A stretch of DNA of 8,756 bases from positions 1 to 8,756 of the forward strand of contig JAOZQW010000083.1 of the NCBI GenBank assembly GCA_029932015.1, read 5' to 3'. A model generated the notes under the pieces. That model was not told the origin of the DNA. It searched no databases and saw nothing but the letters and a program-made list of their open reading frames with translations. Origin of the DNA: Candidatus Fermentibacteraceae bacterium (GTDB lineage Bacteria > Fermentibacterota > Fermentibacteria > Fermentibacterales > JCC-6). A program made the position numbers and the translations under genes. Below, piece after piece: positions 1 through 7,319 of this stretch (the stretch's first letter is position 1; every line of letters starts with the position of its first letter).

Positions 1-189
1 AGTATGCAGGTCTCGCTATCGGTGTACGATATCTCAGGTCGGCTTGTTGGAGAGCTCGATAACTCTGTCATGGATGCGGGAGAATACACATCGATGTGGG
101 ACCCCGGAGTATTGCCTTCAGGATGCTATGTGATCAGGCTGGTTACGGAGCAGGGAATCGAGACAAGTAACTGCGTGCTAGTGAGATAG
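1..189 (+). CDS. C-terminal end of a secreted/surface protein with Por-secretion/FlgD-like sorting tail (partial)
   Basis: Only the last 62 codons are inside the window. The frame is open from base 1 and stops with TAG at 187-189, so the ATG at position 4 is probably internal and not the real start. The visible part is a single beta-sandwich-like tail: a VYDISGRLV strand-turn motif (residues about 9-17), then a GEY..MWD segment, then PSGCYVIRL, then a closing strand ending in VLVR. This is the pattern of the type A C-terminal domain that targets proteins to the type IX secretion system, or of the related FlgD Ig-like fold. The S8 protease in this window ends the same way (VFDLTGRRV ... NGIYFIRA ... 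TIVR). The catalytic or binding part of the protein is upstream of the window, so its function cannot be named. It is convergent with the tRNA and protease genes. Confidence 0.8.
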   Translation, partial: SMQVSLSVYDISGRLVGELDNSVMDAGEYTSMWDPGVLPSGCYVIRLVTEQGIETSNCVLVR

Positions 190-273
190 CTACCAACAAG
201 CTTCCGTAATCGCCGTTCTATGAAGGTATTCTGTGAGAGTTGAAGGAAGGCTCTTAGCACACTCCAATGTCAA

Positions 274-306
274 AGGCGTTCAACATGTTAGTCATGCTGA
301 ACGCCT
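274..306 (-). terminator. 14-bp hairpin between tRNA-fMet and the convergent plus-strand gene, probable terminator
   Basis: The arms 274-287 and 293-306 are complementary over 14 positions with one G-U type mismatch, closing a 5-base loop (288-292). The hairpin begins 12 bases past the encoded CCA end of the tRNA on the minus strand and is followed there by TTTGACATT, a weak T-rich tail. It also lies about 85 bases after the stop of the plus-strand gene, so it could act in both directions. The stem is strong, but without a proper U-run intrinsic termination is an inference. A role in tRNA 3' processing is another possibility. Confidence 0.6.
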
Positions 307-318
307 CTGAATCCGACT

Positions 319-395
<77 letters not shown>

Positions 396-407
396 TCTGC
401 AGGGCGG

Positions 408-435
408 ATTATAGGATAGTTCCGCTCTCTGTCAA
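408..435 (-). promoter_or_regulatory. sigma70-type promoter of the tRNA-fMet gene
   Basis: On the minus strand a perfect -35 hexamer TTGACA (complement of 430-435) and a perfect -10 hexamer TATAAT (complement of 408-413) are separated by 16 bases. The predicted start, about 6-7 bases past the -10 box, falls near 401, giving a leader of only a few bases before the mature tRNA 5' end at 395. Consensus boxes fit a stable RNA gene that needs high constitutive expression. No other gene is positioned to use this promoter. Confidence 0.9.
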
Positions 436-478
436 GAGAGGATATGGAGAAGCGAGACCTGTACAGGCATAATGAGAA

Positions 479-508
479 GGACCCGGCACCAATCAAGGTA
501 CCGGGTCC
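479..508 (-). terminator. 12-bp GC-rich hairpin after the S8 protease gene, probable terminator
   Basis: The arms 479-490 and 497-508 pair over 12 positions with one G-U wobble around a 6-base loop. On the minus strand the hairpin starts 18 bases past the protease stop codon and is followed by TTCTCATT, so the U-tract is short and interrupted. Its place between the protease end (527) and the tRNA promoter (408-435) fits a terminator that insulates the tRNA gene from protease transcription. Confidence 0.65.
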
Positions 509-526
509 ACTTGCATTCTGTATGAG

Positions 527-2230
527 CTACCTGACGATTGTCATTCTCGTAGTAGCCATCGCTCCATCTACATGTGCCCTGATGAAGTAGATGCCGTTGC
601 TCATCGCATCTGGCACCATCCAGTTGTAGGCATGGGTGCCTTCGGCCATCTCACCTGACGAGACATTGGCCACTCTGCGTCCGGTAAGGTCGAAGACAGC
701 TATGTCTGCCATACCCGAAGAGGTGGTGTGGATCTCGAAGGAGGCGAAAGCGCTGACGGGGTTGGGATTCACGGTACTGAGGAAGAGCCCCTGCACCGGG
801 AGACCCTCCGTGCTTGACTCGATCCCTGTGGAGAGCGAAGCGAGCACCGCCTGGTATGCATCCACACGACCTGCACCGTAAGTGTTGTCCTTGCCGCCTG
901 CGCCGAGGTCAACAGATGTCATCTCTATGATGCTATCGATCTTGGCGACTGAGAGACTCGGATTGGCGTCGAGCATTAGAGCTACTACACCGGCAATATG
1001 CGGTGTTGCCATAGATGTACCGCTCATTGTTGTGTACCCGCCGCCCCACTTCGTGCTGACCACATCCACTCCAGGGCCGGAGATATCAGGGTCGATAAGC
1101 GGGCTGGAGTCACTGTAGTCGCTCCACCAGGTTACAGGTCCACGGCTGGAGAAGCTGGCGATTCCATCGCCACTGTTTGTGGCTCCCACCGTTACAACGG
1201 CACTCCTGCCGCCGTGATGAGACTGGTTAGGGTGGAACCATGGTGGGGGACTGTCTCCACTGGAGAGGATAGTGCCGCTTCCCGAGCCGCTGTTACCCGC
1301 GGCCACACTGTGGAATACGCCGGCTGTAAGGAGATTTGCCTCGGCAGTACGGAGACTTGTATTCCCGTGGTTTGTGCCCATGGACATCGAGAGGACGGCT
1401 GCGCCATGCGCAGCACCGAACTGCATTGCCTGTATCCAGGTGTACTCTCCACCCACATAGTAGTTGATGCGGAGCGCCATGCATGTCGCTCCCGGAGCTA
1501 CGCCTGTCTCGGTGCCGGCAGAGCCATCACCAAGTACGGATCCGGAGCAGTGAGTGCCATGGCCGTAAGTGTCCATGGGGTCGTTGTCACCATCATAGAA
1601 GTCATACCCGTAATGGTAACCCGCACCTGTGTCGTGCCACATGTTGTTGTGCAGGTCGAGATGGTTGTAGTCCGTTCCTGTATCGATGATACCTACGATC
1701 ACACCGGAGCCATCGTAGCCCATGCTCCAGACATCGTCGGCGTTGATCTTGGAGACTCCCCAGGCAACGCCTCTATCAAGATCGTCGTGGATCGGTGCCC
1801 TGACCTCGACGGGCTCGATGAGTCCGCCCTGGTCACCAGCACCTCTCTCGATCAGAATTACATCGCTTCTTGTCGCAAGCTCTCTGATGACGGATACCGT
1901 AGCTTCGCAGTACACCGAGTTGGCAAGCCAGAGAGGCTGCACATTCTGCACTGTGCCCTCAGAGGCAACTGCAAGCGAGTGCAGGATGCCCTCCTGAGAG
2001 GTTTCAGATATCTCCATAAGAGCGTCAACCACGAACTCCTGCCTTTCGGCACGATCCATTCCTGCGGTTGCCGCATCTATCCATCCATTATCAACTTCAC
2101 CATTTGCGATGATGAATACAGGTATGCACTCATCGGATCCTGATAACTCCATCAGCTGGCTGAGAGCCGGGTCAATGACACCGGCAAAGGCAGCGACGGA
2201 GAAGATCAGAAGCAGGGGGAAAAGCTTCAT
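527..2230 (-). CDS. secreted subtilisin-like serine protease (peptidase S8) with C-terminal sorting tail
   Basis: This 567-residue extracellular endopeptidase is complete. Residues 1-16 form a signal peptide (MKLF, hydrophobic run, AFA cleavage site). Residues about 34-130 look like an inhibitor I9-type prodomain. The catalytic domain spans about 160-465: Asp183 in GIIDTGTD, His224 in GHGTHCSG, oxyanion Asn313 in AAGNSG and nucleophile Ser406 in SGTSMATPHIAG. All four key residues are present, so it should be active. Residues about 488-567 form a Por-secretion/FlgD-like tail (NPNPV, VFDLTGRRV, NGIYFIRA, final TIVR), suggesting export by a type IX-like system and cleavage or surface attachment of the tail. 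The start is supported by AAGGAG five bases before the ATG. It has its own candidate promoter and a 3' hairpin, so it is probably monocistronic and unrelated to the hydrogenase operon upstream. A likely role is protein degradation for nutrition; the specific substrate is unknown. Confidence 0.97.
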   Translation of the reverse strand: MKLFPLLLIFSVAAFAGVIDPALSQLMELSGSDECIPVFIIANGEVDNGWIDAATAGMDRAERQEFVVDALMEISETSQEGILHSLAVASEGTVQNVQPLWLANSVYCEATVSVIRELATRSDVILIERGAGDQGGLIEPVEVRAPIHDDLDRGVAWGVSKINADDVWSMGYDGSGVIVGIIDTGTDYNHLDLHNNMWHDTGAGYHYGYDFYDGDNDPMDTYGHGTHCSGSVLGDGSAGTETGVAPGATCMALRINYYVGGEYTWIQAMQFGAAHGAAVLSMSMGTNHGNTSLRTAEANLLTAGVFHSVAAGNSGSGSGTILSSGDSPPPWFHPNQSHHGGRSAVVTVGATNSGDGIASFSSRGPVTWWSDYSDSSPLIDPDISGPGVDVVSTKWGGGYTTMSGTSMATPHIAGVVALMLDANPSLSVAKIDSIIEMTSVDLGAGGKDNTYGAGRVDAYQAVLASLSTGIESSTEGLPVQGLFLSTVNPNPVSAFASFEIHTTSSGMADIAVFDLTGRRVANVSSGEMAEGTHAYNWMVPDAMSNGIYFIRAHVDGAMATTRMTIVR

Positions 2231-2273
2231 AGGTACTCCTTCCGATTGTTACAATTAGAACACAGTTCGTGTG

Positions 2274-2302
2274 ACCCTAGCATGAACGTCAAGACAGTGC
2301 AA
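2274..2302 (-). promoter_or_regulatory. candidate sigma70-like promoter of the S8 protease gene
   Basis: On the minus strand TTGCAC (complement of 2297-2302) and TAGGGT (complement of 2274-2279) are separated by 17 bases, and TGC precedes the -10 box as in an extended -10 element. An A+T-rich stretch (about 2310-2345) lies just upstream, where an UP element would be. The predicted start near 2267 gives a leader of roughly 36 bases with a good ribosome site (AAGGAG, complement of 2236-2241). Both hexamers deviate from consensus, so this is a plausible but unproven assignment. Confidence 0.45.
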
Positions 2303-2388
2303 GTGCTAAGTCACACTTATTAATCTATATAACCCTTATATGCTATTCGACCTGTGCGCTGCTGGTGTGCGAATGAGGTTGCGTGATG

Positions 2389-2414
2389 ACCGGGACACCC
2401 GAAAGCGCCCCGGT
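2389..2414 (-). terminator. weak hairpin just past mvhA, possible operon terminator
   Basis: The arms 2389-2397 and 2406-2414 pair over nine positions, including two G-U wobbles on the minus-strand RNA, around an 8-base loop. The hairpin starts 11 bases after the mvhA stop codon, where an operon terminator would be expected. No U-run follows, so intrinsic termination is uncertain. No other stronger hairpin was seen in the 195 bases between mvhA and the protease gene. Confidence 0.4.
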
Positions 2415-2425
2415 ATCAGTGGCGG

Positions 2426-3889
2426 TCAGTCCCTCTTGAGACGGTCTATAAGATTACCTTCCCTGTCGCGGATGCTCACGATCATTGGCATTGAGCCGGG
2501 GAGGGAATGTGTAGCACAGCCGAGACAGGGGTCGTAGGCCCGGAAGCCCATCTCCACAAGGTTCAGGAGTCCCTGTCCAACATTACCGCCCTTGATGACG
2601 GACTGAGCCGCCTTCTTGAGTGACATGCAGATCGGGGCGTTGTTGTTGGTGGTTCCTACAATGAGATTCACTTTCGTAACGATACCATTCTCATCCGTTG
2701 CGTAGTGATGGAAAAGAGTTCCTCTCGGCGCCTCCACCTGTCCGACTCCCTCGGTAGGAGTCTGTGTCGGGATAGTGCGAATATTGTCAGAGGTGATCTC
2801 AGGGTCGGTGACAAGCTCCAGCATTCGCTCGGCGGCATAGAGGAGTTCGACCAGTCTGGCCCAGTGCGTGGCAAGTGTTGCGTTCACAGGCTTGCCGCCC
2901 AGTGTAGCATACATCTTCTCGTACTGTTCCTGCGCGAGGGGTGTGGCCATGCCATCGGAGGCGTTGCATCTCGAAAGCGGAGTTGCCCTGTAGACGCCGC
3001 TGTCTTTTCCGTCTACGAAGCCCTTCCAGCCGACATTCTTCAGGTAGGGGAACTTGAGGTAGGACCAGGGCTCGACCCTCTCGGCAATATGCTCGAGGTA
3101 GTCCTTACCCCAGAACTTCGCGAACTCGTTGCCCTCCTGGTCGGTCACCCTGACCATGCCGTCGTAGAAGTTGATGTGGTTGTTCTCGTCGACTGTTCCC
3201 ATGTTGTAGGTCGCGTGGGAATAGCCGTCGCTGAGGATGAGGTCCACATACGCCTGGTTGGCCAGAACGATGTCCTCGAAGGCTTTCAGGCTGAAGAGAC
3301 CGAAATCCACCGCATCCCTTGCCACCTGCTCGATGACAACGCGCTCATCCTCGACGAGTCTCTTGGAGACACCTCCGGGAATTGCGTGGACCGGATGAAT
3401 GGTCTTGCCTCCGATGGTCTTGATGACCTGGTGACACCTGTGACGCATGTTGATGACCTGTAGACCGACCTCTTTGCCCACTTTCGCGATGACGCCAAGG
3501 ATATTGCGCGTCATCGGGTCTTCCTGGGGTCCGACTATGAAATCAGGGCCACCAAGAATGTAGAAGTGAGTAGCATGGTCGGTCACATAGAAAGCACTGT
3601 AGAGGAGTTCTCTGAGCATCTTCGCGGTTCTGGGGGGATCGACATGGTAGACTGCGTCCGCGGCCTTGGCAGATGCCATGTGGTGCGCTTCCGGACAGAC
3701 TCCGCATATGCGGGTCGTTATCCGTGCCAGTTCCTCTACAGGTATCCCTTCACAGAAGGTTTCAAAACCTCTGAGTTCCGGGACCTGGAAATAGACATTC
3801 TCGACATCACCCGCGTCGTCGAGGAAGATCTCTATCTTACCGTGACCCTCAAGGCGGGTGATGGGGTCTATGCTAATCCTTGTAGCCAT
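2426..3889 (-). CDS. mvhA: [NiFe] hydrogenase large (catalytic) subunit, MvhA-like, group 3c
   Basis: This 487-residue protein carries the Ni-Fe active site that splits or forms H2 in the cytoplasm. The N-terminus SIDPITRLEGHGK is the family signature, followed by LRGFE (39-43). The first metal-binding motif is RICGVC..AHH, with Cys62 and Cys65 and the following His69. The second is DPCLGCATH with Cys455, Cys458 and His461, giving all four nickel-site cysteines. The 26 residues after His461 resemble the tail that a maturation protease removes in this family; no such protease gene is in the window. It lacks a signal peptide and membrane segment. It overlaps the end of mvhG by 17 bases, and an AGGAAG-type ribosome site lies inside mvhG. 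It is the last gene of the operon. Group 3c assignment rests on its partners MvhG, MvhD and HdrA; close alternatives would be other group 3 cytoplasmic hydrogenases. Confidence 0.95.
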   Translation of the reverse strand: MATRISIDPITRLEGHGKIEIFLDDAGDVENVYFQVPELRGFETFCEGIPVEELARITTRICGVCPEAHHMASAKAADAVYHVDPPRTAKMLRELLYSAFYVTDHATHFYILGGPDFIVGPQEDPMTRNILGVIAKVGKEVGLQVINMRHRCHQVIKTIGGKTIHPVHAIPGGVSKRLVEDERVVIEQVARDAVDFGLFSLKAFEDIVLANQAYVDLILSDGYSHATYNMGTVDENNHINFYDGMVRVTDQEGNEFAKFWGKDYLEHIAERVEPWSYLKFPYLKNVGWKGFVDGKDSGVYRATPLSRCNASDGMATPLAQEQYEKMYATLGGKPVNATLATHWARLVELLYAAERMLELVTDPEITSDNIRTIPTQTPTEGVGQVEAPRGTLFHHYATDENGIVTKVNLIVGTTNNNAPICMSLKKAAQSVIKGGNVGQGLLNLVEMGFRAYDPCLGCATHSLPGSMPMIVSIRDREGNLIDRLKRD

Positions 3890-4844
3890 CAGTCGTCTTC
3901 CTACGCAGGATGGAATGGGCCAGACTGAAACGGTAGAAGAGGCTTGTGGGGTTCGGGATCTGGGCCAATATCCTGTCGACTACCTCCGGGTCTTCGGAGT
4001 CTATTATCGAGCCAAGAGCACTGATGATCTTTGCACCCTGGTCTTTCACGCCGGGTGGTGGTCCGTAGCACCCTCTGCATGGCATGCCGACAGTGGGGCA
4101 GAGGGCTTCGCATCCGGCCCTTGTGCCTATCCCGGCGCAGTAGATCCCCTGCTCCAGAAGGCATTTGTCCGGTTCCGGGATGACCTCGTGAGGCCTCTTG
4201 AACTCAGAGATCTTCTTCTCTTCCTTGTCCAGGGGGCACTCATCGCATACGATCTTTGTTCCCGCGCCTACAACACTGCCCTTCTCGGGTAGGTTCCCCT
4301 CCAGGACAGCTGTAAGTACAGCCCAGGTCTGGTCGGCTACCGGCGGGCAGCCCGGGACGTAGTAGTCCACATCCACGACCTGGTCGAGAGTGCGGAGGGT
4401 GTCGTAGAACTCCGGCAGGTCAAGCTCACCTTCCGGGACAGTGGACGAAGTCTGGGGGAGTATTCTATCCGGATTGTCCACGGCCGGACTGGTGATATAC
4501 GATCCCTCGAGGATGTCCTTCTTATCCTTGAGGTTGGCGAGTCCGATGACACAGCCCTCACTCGCACAGGAACCGTAAGCCACCAGTATCTTCGACTTGC
4601 GGCGCATGAGTTCCGCCATCTCCAGGTTCTCTGATGTCCGGATGGCTCCGTTGAAGAGGCAGAGGTCGATCTCTCCGTCCTCCATTGCCCTGACATCGTC
4701 GTACTTCACATCGATGGCGCAGGGCCAGAAGACTATATCCACCGCCTCTGTCAGGGGGAGTATTCTGTCCCCGATATCCAGGACGGCTATCTCACAGCCG
4801 CCGCAGCTTGCCGCCCAGTAGAGGGCGACCTTGGGTTTGCTCAT
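3873..4844 (-). CDS. mvhG: [NiFe] hydrogenase small subunit, MvhG-like
   Basis: This 323-residue iron-sulfur subunit passes electrons from the MvhA active site to MvhD/HdrA. The proximal cluster ligands are visible as SCGGC (Cys14, Cys17), GSCAS (Cys93) and PGCPP (Cys166). A Cys-rich second half carries CDECP (Cys200, Cys203), Cys228 and the CAGIG..GCEALCP..PCRGCYGP block (Cys236, 245, 249, 256, 259), consistent with two further [4Fe-4S] clusters. There is no twin-arginine signal, which sets it apart from periplasmic uptake enzymes. The start at 4844 is supported by a long purine run, AGGAGG through GGGGAGAG, that begins inside the stop codon of the flavoprotein gene. The C-terminus (SLFYRFSLAHSI) overlaps the start of mvhA by 17 bases, so the two subunits are probably translationally coupled and made in equal amounts. 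Confidence 0.94.
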   Translation of the reverse strand: MSKPKVALYWAASCGGCEIAVLDIGDRILPLTEAVDIVFWPCAIDVKYDDVRAMEDGEIDLCLFNGAIRTSENLEMAELMRRKSKILVAYGSCASEGCVIGLANLKDKKDILEGSYITSPAVDNPDRILPQTSSTVPEGELDLPEFYDTLRTLDQVVDVDYYVPGCPPVADQTWAVLTAVLEGNLPEKGSVVGAGTKIVCDECPLDKEEKKISEFKRPHEVIPEPDKCLLEQGIYCAGIGTRAGCEALCPTVGMPCRGCYGPPPGVKDQGAKIISALGSIIDSEDPEVVDRILAQIPNPTSLFYRFSLAHSILRRKTTDGYKD

Positions 4845-4850
4845 TGAGTT

Positions 4851-4864
4851 CTCTCCCCCCTCCT
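4851..4864 (-). promoter_or_regulatory. extended purine-rich ribosome binding site of mvhG overlapping the preceding stop codon
   Basis: On the minus strand AGGAGG (complement of 4859-4864) begins inside the TAG stop of the flavoprotein gene and runs into GGGGAGAG. The consensus core is 14 bases from the mvhG ATG, longer than usual, but a second GGAG register leaves a spacing of 8. The overlap suggests that ribosomes finishing the flavoprotein can reinitiate on mvhG. Confidence 0.55.
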
Positions 4865-6542
4865 ATGAAAGTGTTCCGAAGTAGTCCTTCGAGAGCTGCT
4901 TCTCCCGAACTTCGGGATTGCTGTAGTCCGGCAGCAGCATGGGAGCGATGCGGTCAGCACCGACCCCGGCGGTCTTCAGCTCCTCGTTGTATTTCCTTAC
5001 GTGTTCCAGAGTTGGTCTGCCGATCTCACCGGTAGCTTCGGAGTAGGCTGCCGCAGCTGCTCCAGCTATCCTCCCGAAGACGATCACATCAAGCAGCGAG
5101 TTCCCCATGAGCCTGTTCTCACCATGAATACCTCCGGCAACCTCACCTGCTGCATAGAGTCCGGGAACATTGGTTTCACAGGTGCTGTTGATATCCAGTC
5201 CGCCGTTCTGGTAGTGGAGTGTGGGATGTATGAGCATCGGCTCCTTCGATATGTCTATACCGAAGCGTCTGAAGAGGATGTGCTTGCCGGGGAACTCCTT
5301 GAGGACGGTTCCCTCACCCTTCAGCATGTCGATCATTGGAGAGTCGAGCCATACGCCGAACTTGCCTGTCGGGGTCGGGACACCGTTGCCCCTGCCTTTC
5401 GGGCTGCATTCGCGGATGATGCAGGCTGCTTCCACATCCCTCGGTTCACGCTCATACACGAACTGTTCTCCATGGACGTTGAGAACATTCGCCCCTGCGC
5501 CGCGGAACTTCTCAGTAATGAGAATCCCCTCGGCCTGCTCAGGGAAGACTACACCGGTCGGGTGGTACTGGACAGTATGGAGGAAGGAGATAGGCACGCC
5601 GGCGCGATAGGCCATGACGATCCCGTCAGCTGTGGCGCCGTAGTGGTTGGTGGTCATGAAATCCTGGATGTGAAGTCTTCCACTGCCTCCGGTCGCGATG
5701 ATGACAGCGCTGGCTCTGGCGAAGCTGTACTCGCCTGTCTCCAGATTGTAGAGGATCGCACCCGCACATCTGCCTGCATCATCCAGAACGATCTCAACCG
5801 CAGGGCAGAACTCGACGACATCTATCATGTCGGTATGGTTCCTGGCCTCATCACGGATAGTCCGCATTATCTCGGCGCCGGTGATATCAGCCGCGTAGTG
5901 CATCCTCTTTCGGCTTGTGCCTCCACCGTGCATTGTCTTCATGGTGCCATCCTCGAACTTGGAGAACGAGGCGCCCAGACCTTCCAGCCATCTGAGGGCA
6001 TCCGGGGCATTGCTAACCATTGTGTAGACCAGTTCCGGGTCGTTGGCGAAGTGGCCACCACCGAGGATATCGAGATAGTGGAAGTAGGGTGAATCCTTGC
6101 CGACCTTGTCAGCCGCCTGGATGCCGCCTTCCGCCATCATTGTATTGGCGTCACCATGACGAAGCTTGGTTGCGATGAGGACCCTTGCGCCGTTCTCAGC
6201 CGCAAGTATGGCCGCAGCTGTCCCTGCACCTCCTGCTCCGATCACGAGCACATCAGTCTCGTAGTCCGGTTTGTCCAGATTCACAAGGTCGGGATTAACG
6301 CGGCTCTTCGCCTCCAGCAGGTCCACCATCTCGTTGCTGATGGAATAGCCCTTGCTGGGGCCTATCTTAATCTCCCTGCGGGTGCCCTCGATGAAGTCGG
6401 GATGGAAATTCCTGAGAACCGGGTCCCGCTCCTCCAGTTTCAGGGCAGGGAACTCCTGATCTCTCTTCTTCCTCTCGACCCTGGCAGGTCGCGTCTTCTC
6501 TACTTTTTCTATCAGTGCCCTGATGCTTTCAGGATACGGCAT
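4863..6542 (-). CDS. fumarate reductase/succinate dehydrogenase-type flavoprotein, FrdA-like, soluble, embedded in hydrogenase operon
   Basis: This 559-residue FAD protein is of the fumarate reductase/succinate dehydrogenase superfamily. The dinucleotide motif VIGAGGAG is at 100-107, after an unusual charged N-terminal extension of about 95 residues. The expected fumarate-site residues are all present: His327 in YHPTG, Glu344 and Arg347 in TEKFRG, Arg368 in EPRD, His443 in TLHYQNGG and Arg477 in HGENRL. Asn133 in ANTMMAEGG occupies the place of the histidine that binds FAD covalently in FrdA/SdhA, so FAD is probably non-covalent. The C-terminus is short, with about 70 residues after FGRIAG, so most of the usual C-terminal domain is missing. 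The start is supported by GGAGG six bases upstream. No membrane anchor genes accompany it. Context suggests a soluble terminal subunit accepting electrons from the preceding iron-sulfur protein. The acceptor could be fumarate or an unknown enoate; L-aspartate oxidase is less likely given the neighbours. Confidence 0.9.
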   Translation of the reverse strand: MPYPESIRALIEKVEKTRPARVERKKRDQEFPALKLEERDPVLRNFHPDFIEGTRREIKIGPSKGYSISNEMVDLLEAKSRVNPDLVNLDKPDYETDVLVIGAGGAGTAAAILAAENGARVLIATKLRHGDANTMMAEGGIQAADKVGKDSPYFHYLDILGGGHFANDPELVYTMVSNAPDALRWLEGLGASFSKFEDGTMKTMHGGGTSRKRMHYAADITGAEIMRTIRDEARNHTDMIDVVEFCPAVEIVLDDAGRCAGAILYNLETGEYSFARASAVIIATGGSGRLHIQDFMTTNHYGATADGIVMAYRAGVPISFLHTVQYHPTGVVFPEQAEGILITEKFRGAGANVLNVHGEQFVYEREPRDVEAACIIRECSPKGRGNGVPTPTGKFGVWLDSPMIDMLKGEGTVLKEFPGKHILFRRFGIDISKEPMLIHPTLHYQNGGLDINSTCETNVPGLYAAGEVAGGIHGENRLMGNSLLDVIVFGRIAGAAAAAYSEATGEIGRPTLEHVRKYNEELKTAGVGADRIAPMLLPDYSNPEVREKQLSKDYFGTLS

Positions 6543-6572
6543 GGCTGACCTCCAGTTCCGTCAGTGCGTTCA

Positions 6573-7319
6573 TCAGACGTACCTCGCATCCTGCGGCTTC
6601 CAGTCGTCCTCTGTCATCTGCGGTTCGGCTTCACGATCACGATAGAGCTGCTTCAGGTCATCCGTGGATTTGCCCATCAGCTCTCTGAGGGATTCCTCGA
6701 ACTCACCTGCTGCAACACGTTCCACCTGTTTCTCCAGATGCTTTGCTCTTGGTGTCAGGTGTCTGGCGTTAAGTCTCCGTGAGAGGATGGCCACATTGAA
6801 CTGGACCTCCTCCGCAGGACATCTTGAAGCGCACAGGCCGCACATGATGCAATCGAAGGAAGTTTCGGCTACACCCTTTATGTCTCCGCGAATGGCCTGT
6901 GCCATGTAGTGCATGACATCGATATCCATCGGGCATGCCTGTGTGCAGGCATTGCAGCCGATACACTTGAATATCTCAGGATAGAGGGCGGCAACCTCAC
7001 CGCCGGTCCCCTGCATCTCATCGATGTCGAACTCGGCTCTGTTGCCGGGGTAATAGGGCAGTATCATCAGGTGCATCCCTGACTCGACAACTGTCTGGCA
7101 GGCCAGACCCACCTGAAGGCGATAGCTGTCTGGATCCCGGTAGACGGTTCCGCAGGCGCCGCATATGCCGCCCCTGCAGCCGCAGCCCCTCACATGCTGA
7201 TAGCCTGCATACTCCAGAGCCTTCTGTATGGTGAGGCTGGAGGGTACCATGTACCTTTTCCCCATGAAGAAGATGGGGACCAGATCATCCACAGATCTGT
7301 TTGCAGCGTTTTCACTCAT
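6573..7319 (-). CDS. iron-sulfur electron-transfer subunit with [2Fe-2S] and two [4Fe-4S] motifs, FrdB/HdrC-like
   Basis: This 248-residue cytoplasmic protein is a probable electron wire between HdrA/MvhD and the FrdA-like flavoprotein. Residues about 14-95 form a ferredoxin-like [2Fe-2S] domain with Cys48, Cys53, Cys56 (CRGGICGAC) and Cys74, plus an extra Cys46. Two ferredoxin motifs follow: CIGCNACTQACP (Cys119, 122, 125, 129) and CIMCGLCASRCP (Cys157, 160, 163, 167). Standard FrdB/SdhB has one [4Fe-4S] and a [3Fe-4S] near the quinone site; here both look like full [4Fe-4S] sites, as in HdrC. Residues about 180-248 are charged and probably helical. It resembles the N-terminal part of thiol:fumarate reductase TfrB but has no CCG (HdrB-like) domain. 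The start overlaps the mvhD stop as ATGA, with a GGGAGA ribosome site. It lies 30 bases before the flavoprotein gene. Confidence 0.87.
   Translation of the reverse strand: MSENAANRSVDDLVPIFFMGKRYMVPSSLTIQKALEYAGYQHVRGCGCRGGICGACGTVYRDPDSYRLQVGLACQTVVESGMHLMILPYYPGNRAEFDIDEMQGTGGEVAALYPEIFKCIGCNACTQACPMDIDVMHYMAQAIRGDIKGVAETSFDCIMCGLCASRCPAEEVQFNVAILSRRLNARHLTPRAKHLEKQVERVAAGEFEESLRELMGKSTDDLKQLYRDREAEPQMTEDDWKPQDARYV

Noticed and set aside
998..2143. A 381-codon plus-strand open frame antisense to the S8 protease
   Set aside because: Its translation is Cys/His/Val-rich with no recognisable domain, and it lies wholly opposite a gene with a signal peptide and a complete catalytic set. Codon bias of the real gene explains the lack of stops.
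2269..2316. A 7-bp inverted repeat GTGTGAC ... GTCACAC flanking the protease promoter, resembling separated CRP-like half sites
   Set aside because: The half sites are 34 bases apart, unlike a CRP operator, and a 7-bp inverted repeat is expected by chance in about 200 bases of intergenic sequence.
2705..3463. A 252-codon plus-strand open frame antisense to mvhA
   Set aside because: It has no recognisable domain and sits opposite the conserved hydrogenase large subunit, so it is treated as a shadow.
5001..6092. A 363-codon plus-strand open frame antisense to the FrdA-like gene
   Set aside because: No motif or convincing ribosome site was found, and the opposite strand carries all flavoprotein active-site motifs. 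It is a codon-bias shadow.
4863..6542. L-aspartate oxidase (NadB) as the identity of the flavoprotein
   Set aside because: NadB also lacks the covalent-FAD histidine, but the neighbouring [2Fe-2S]/[4Fe-4S] partner gene, the N-terminal extension and the hydrogenase/HdrA operon fit an electron-transfer complex better than an NAD biosynthesis enzyme.
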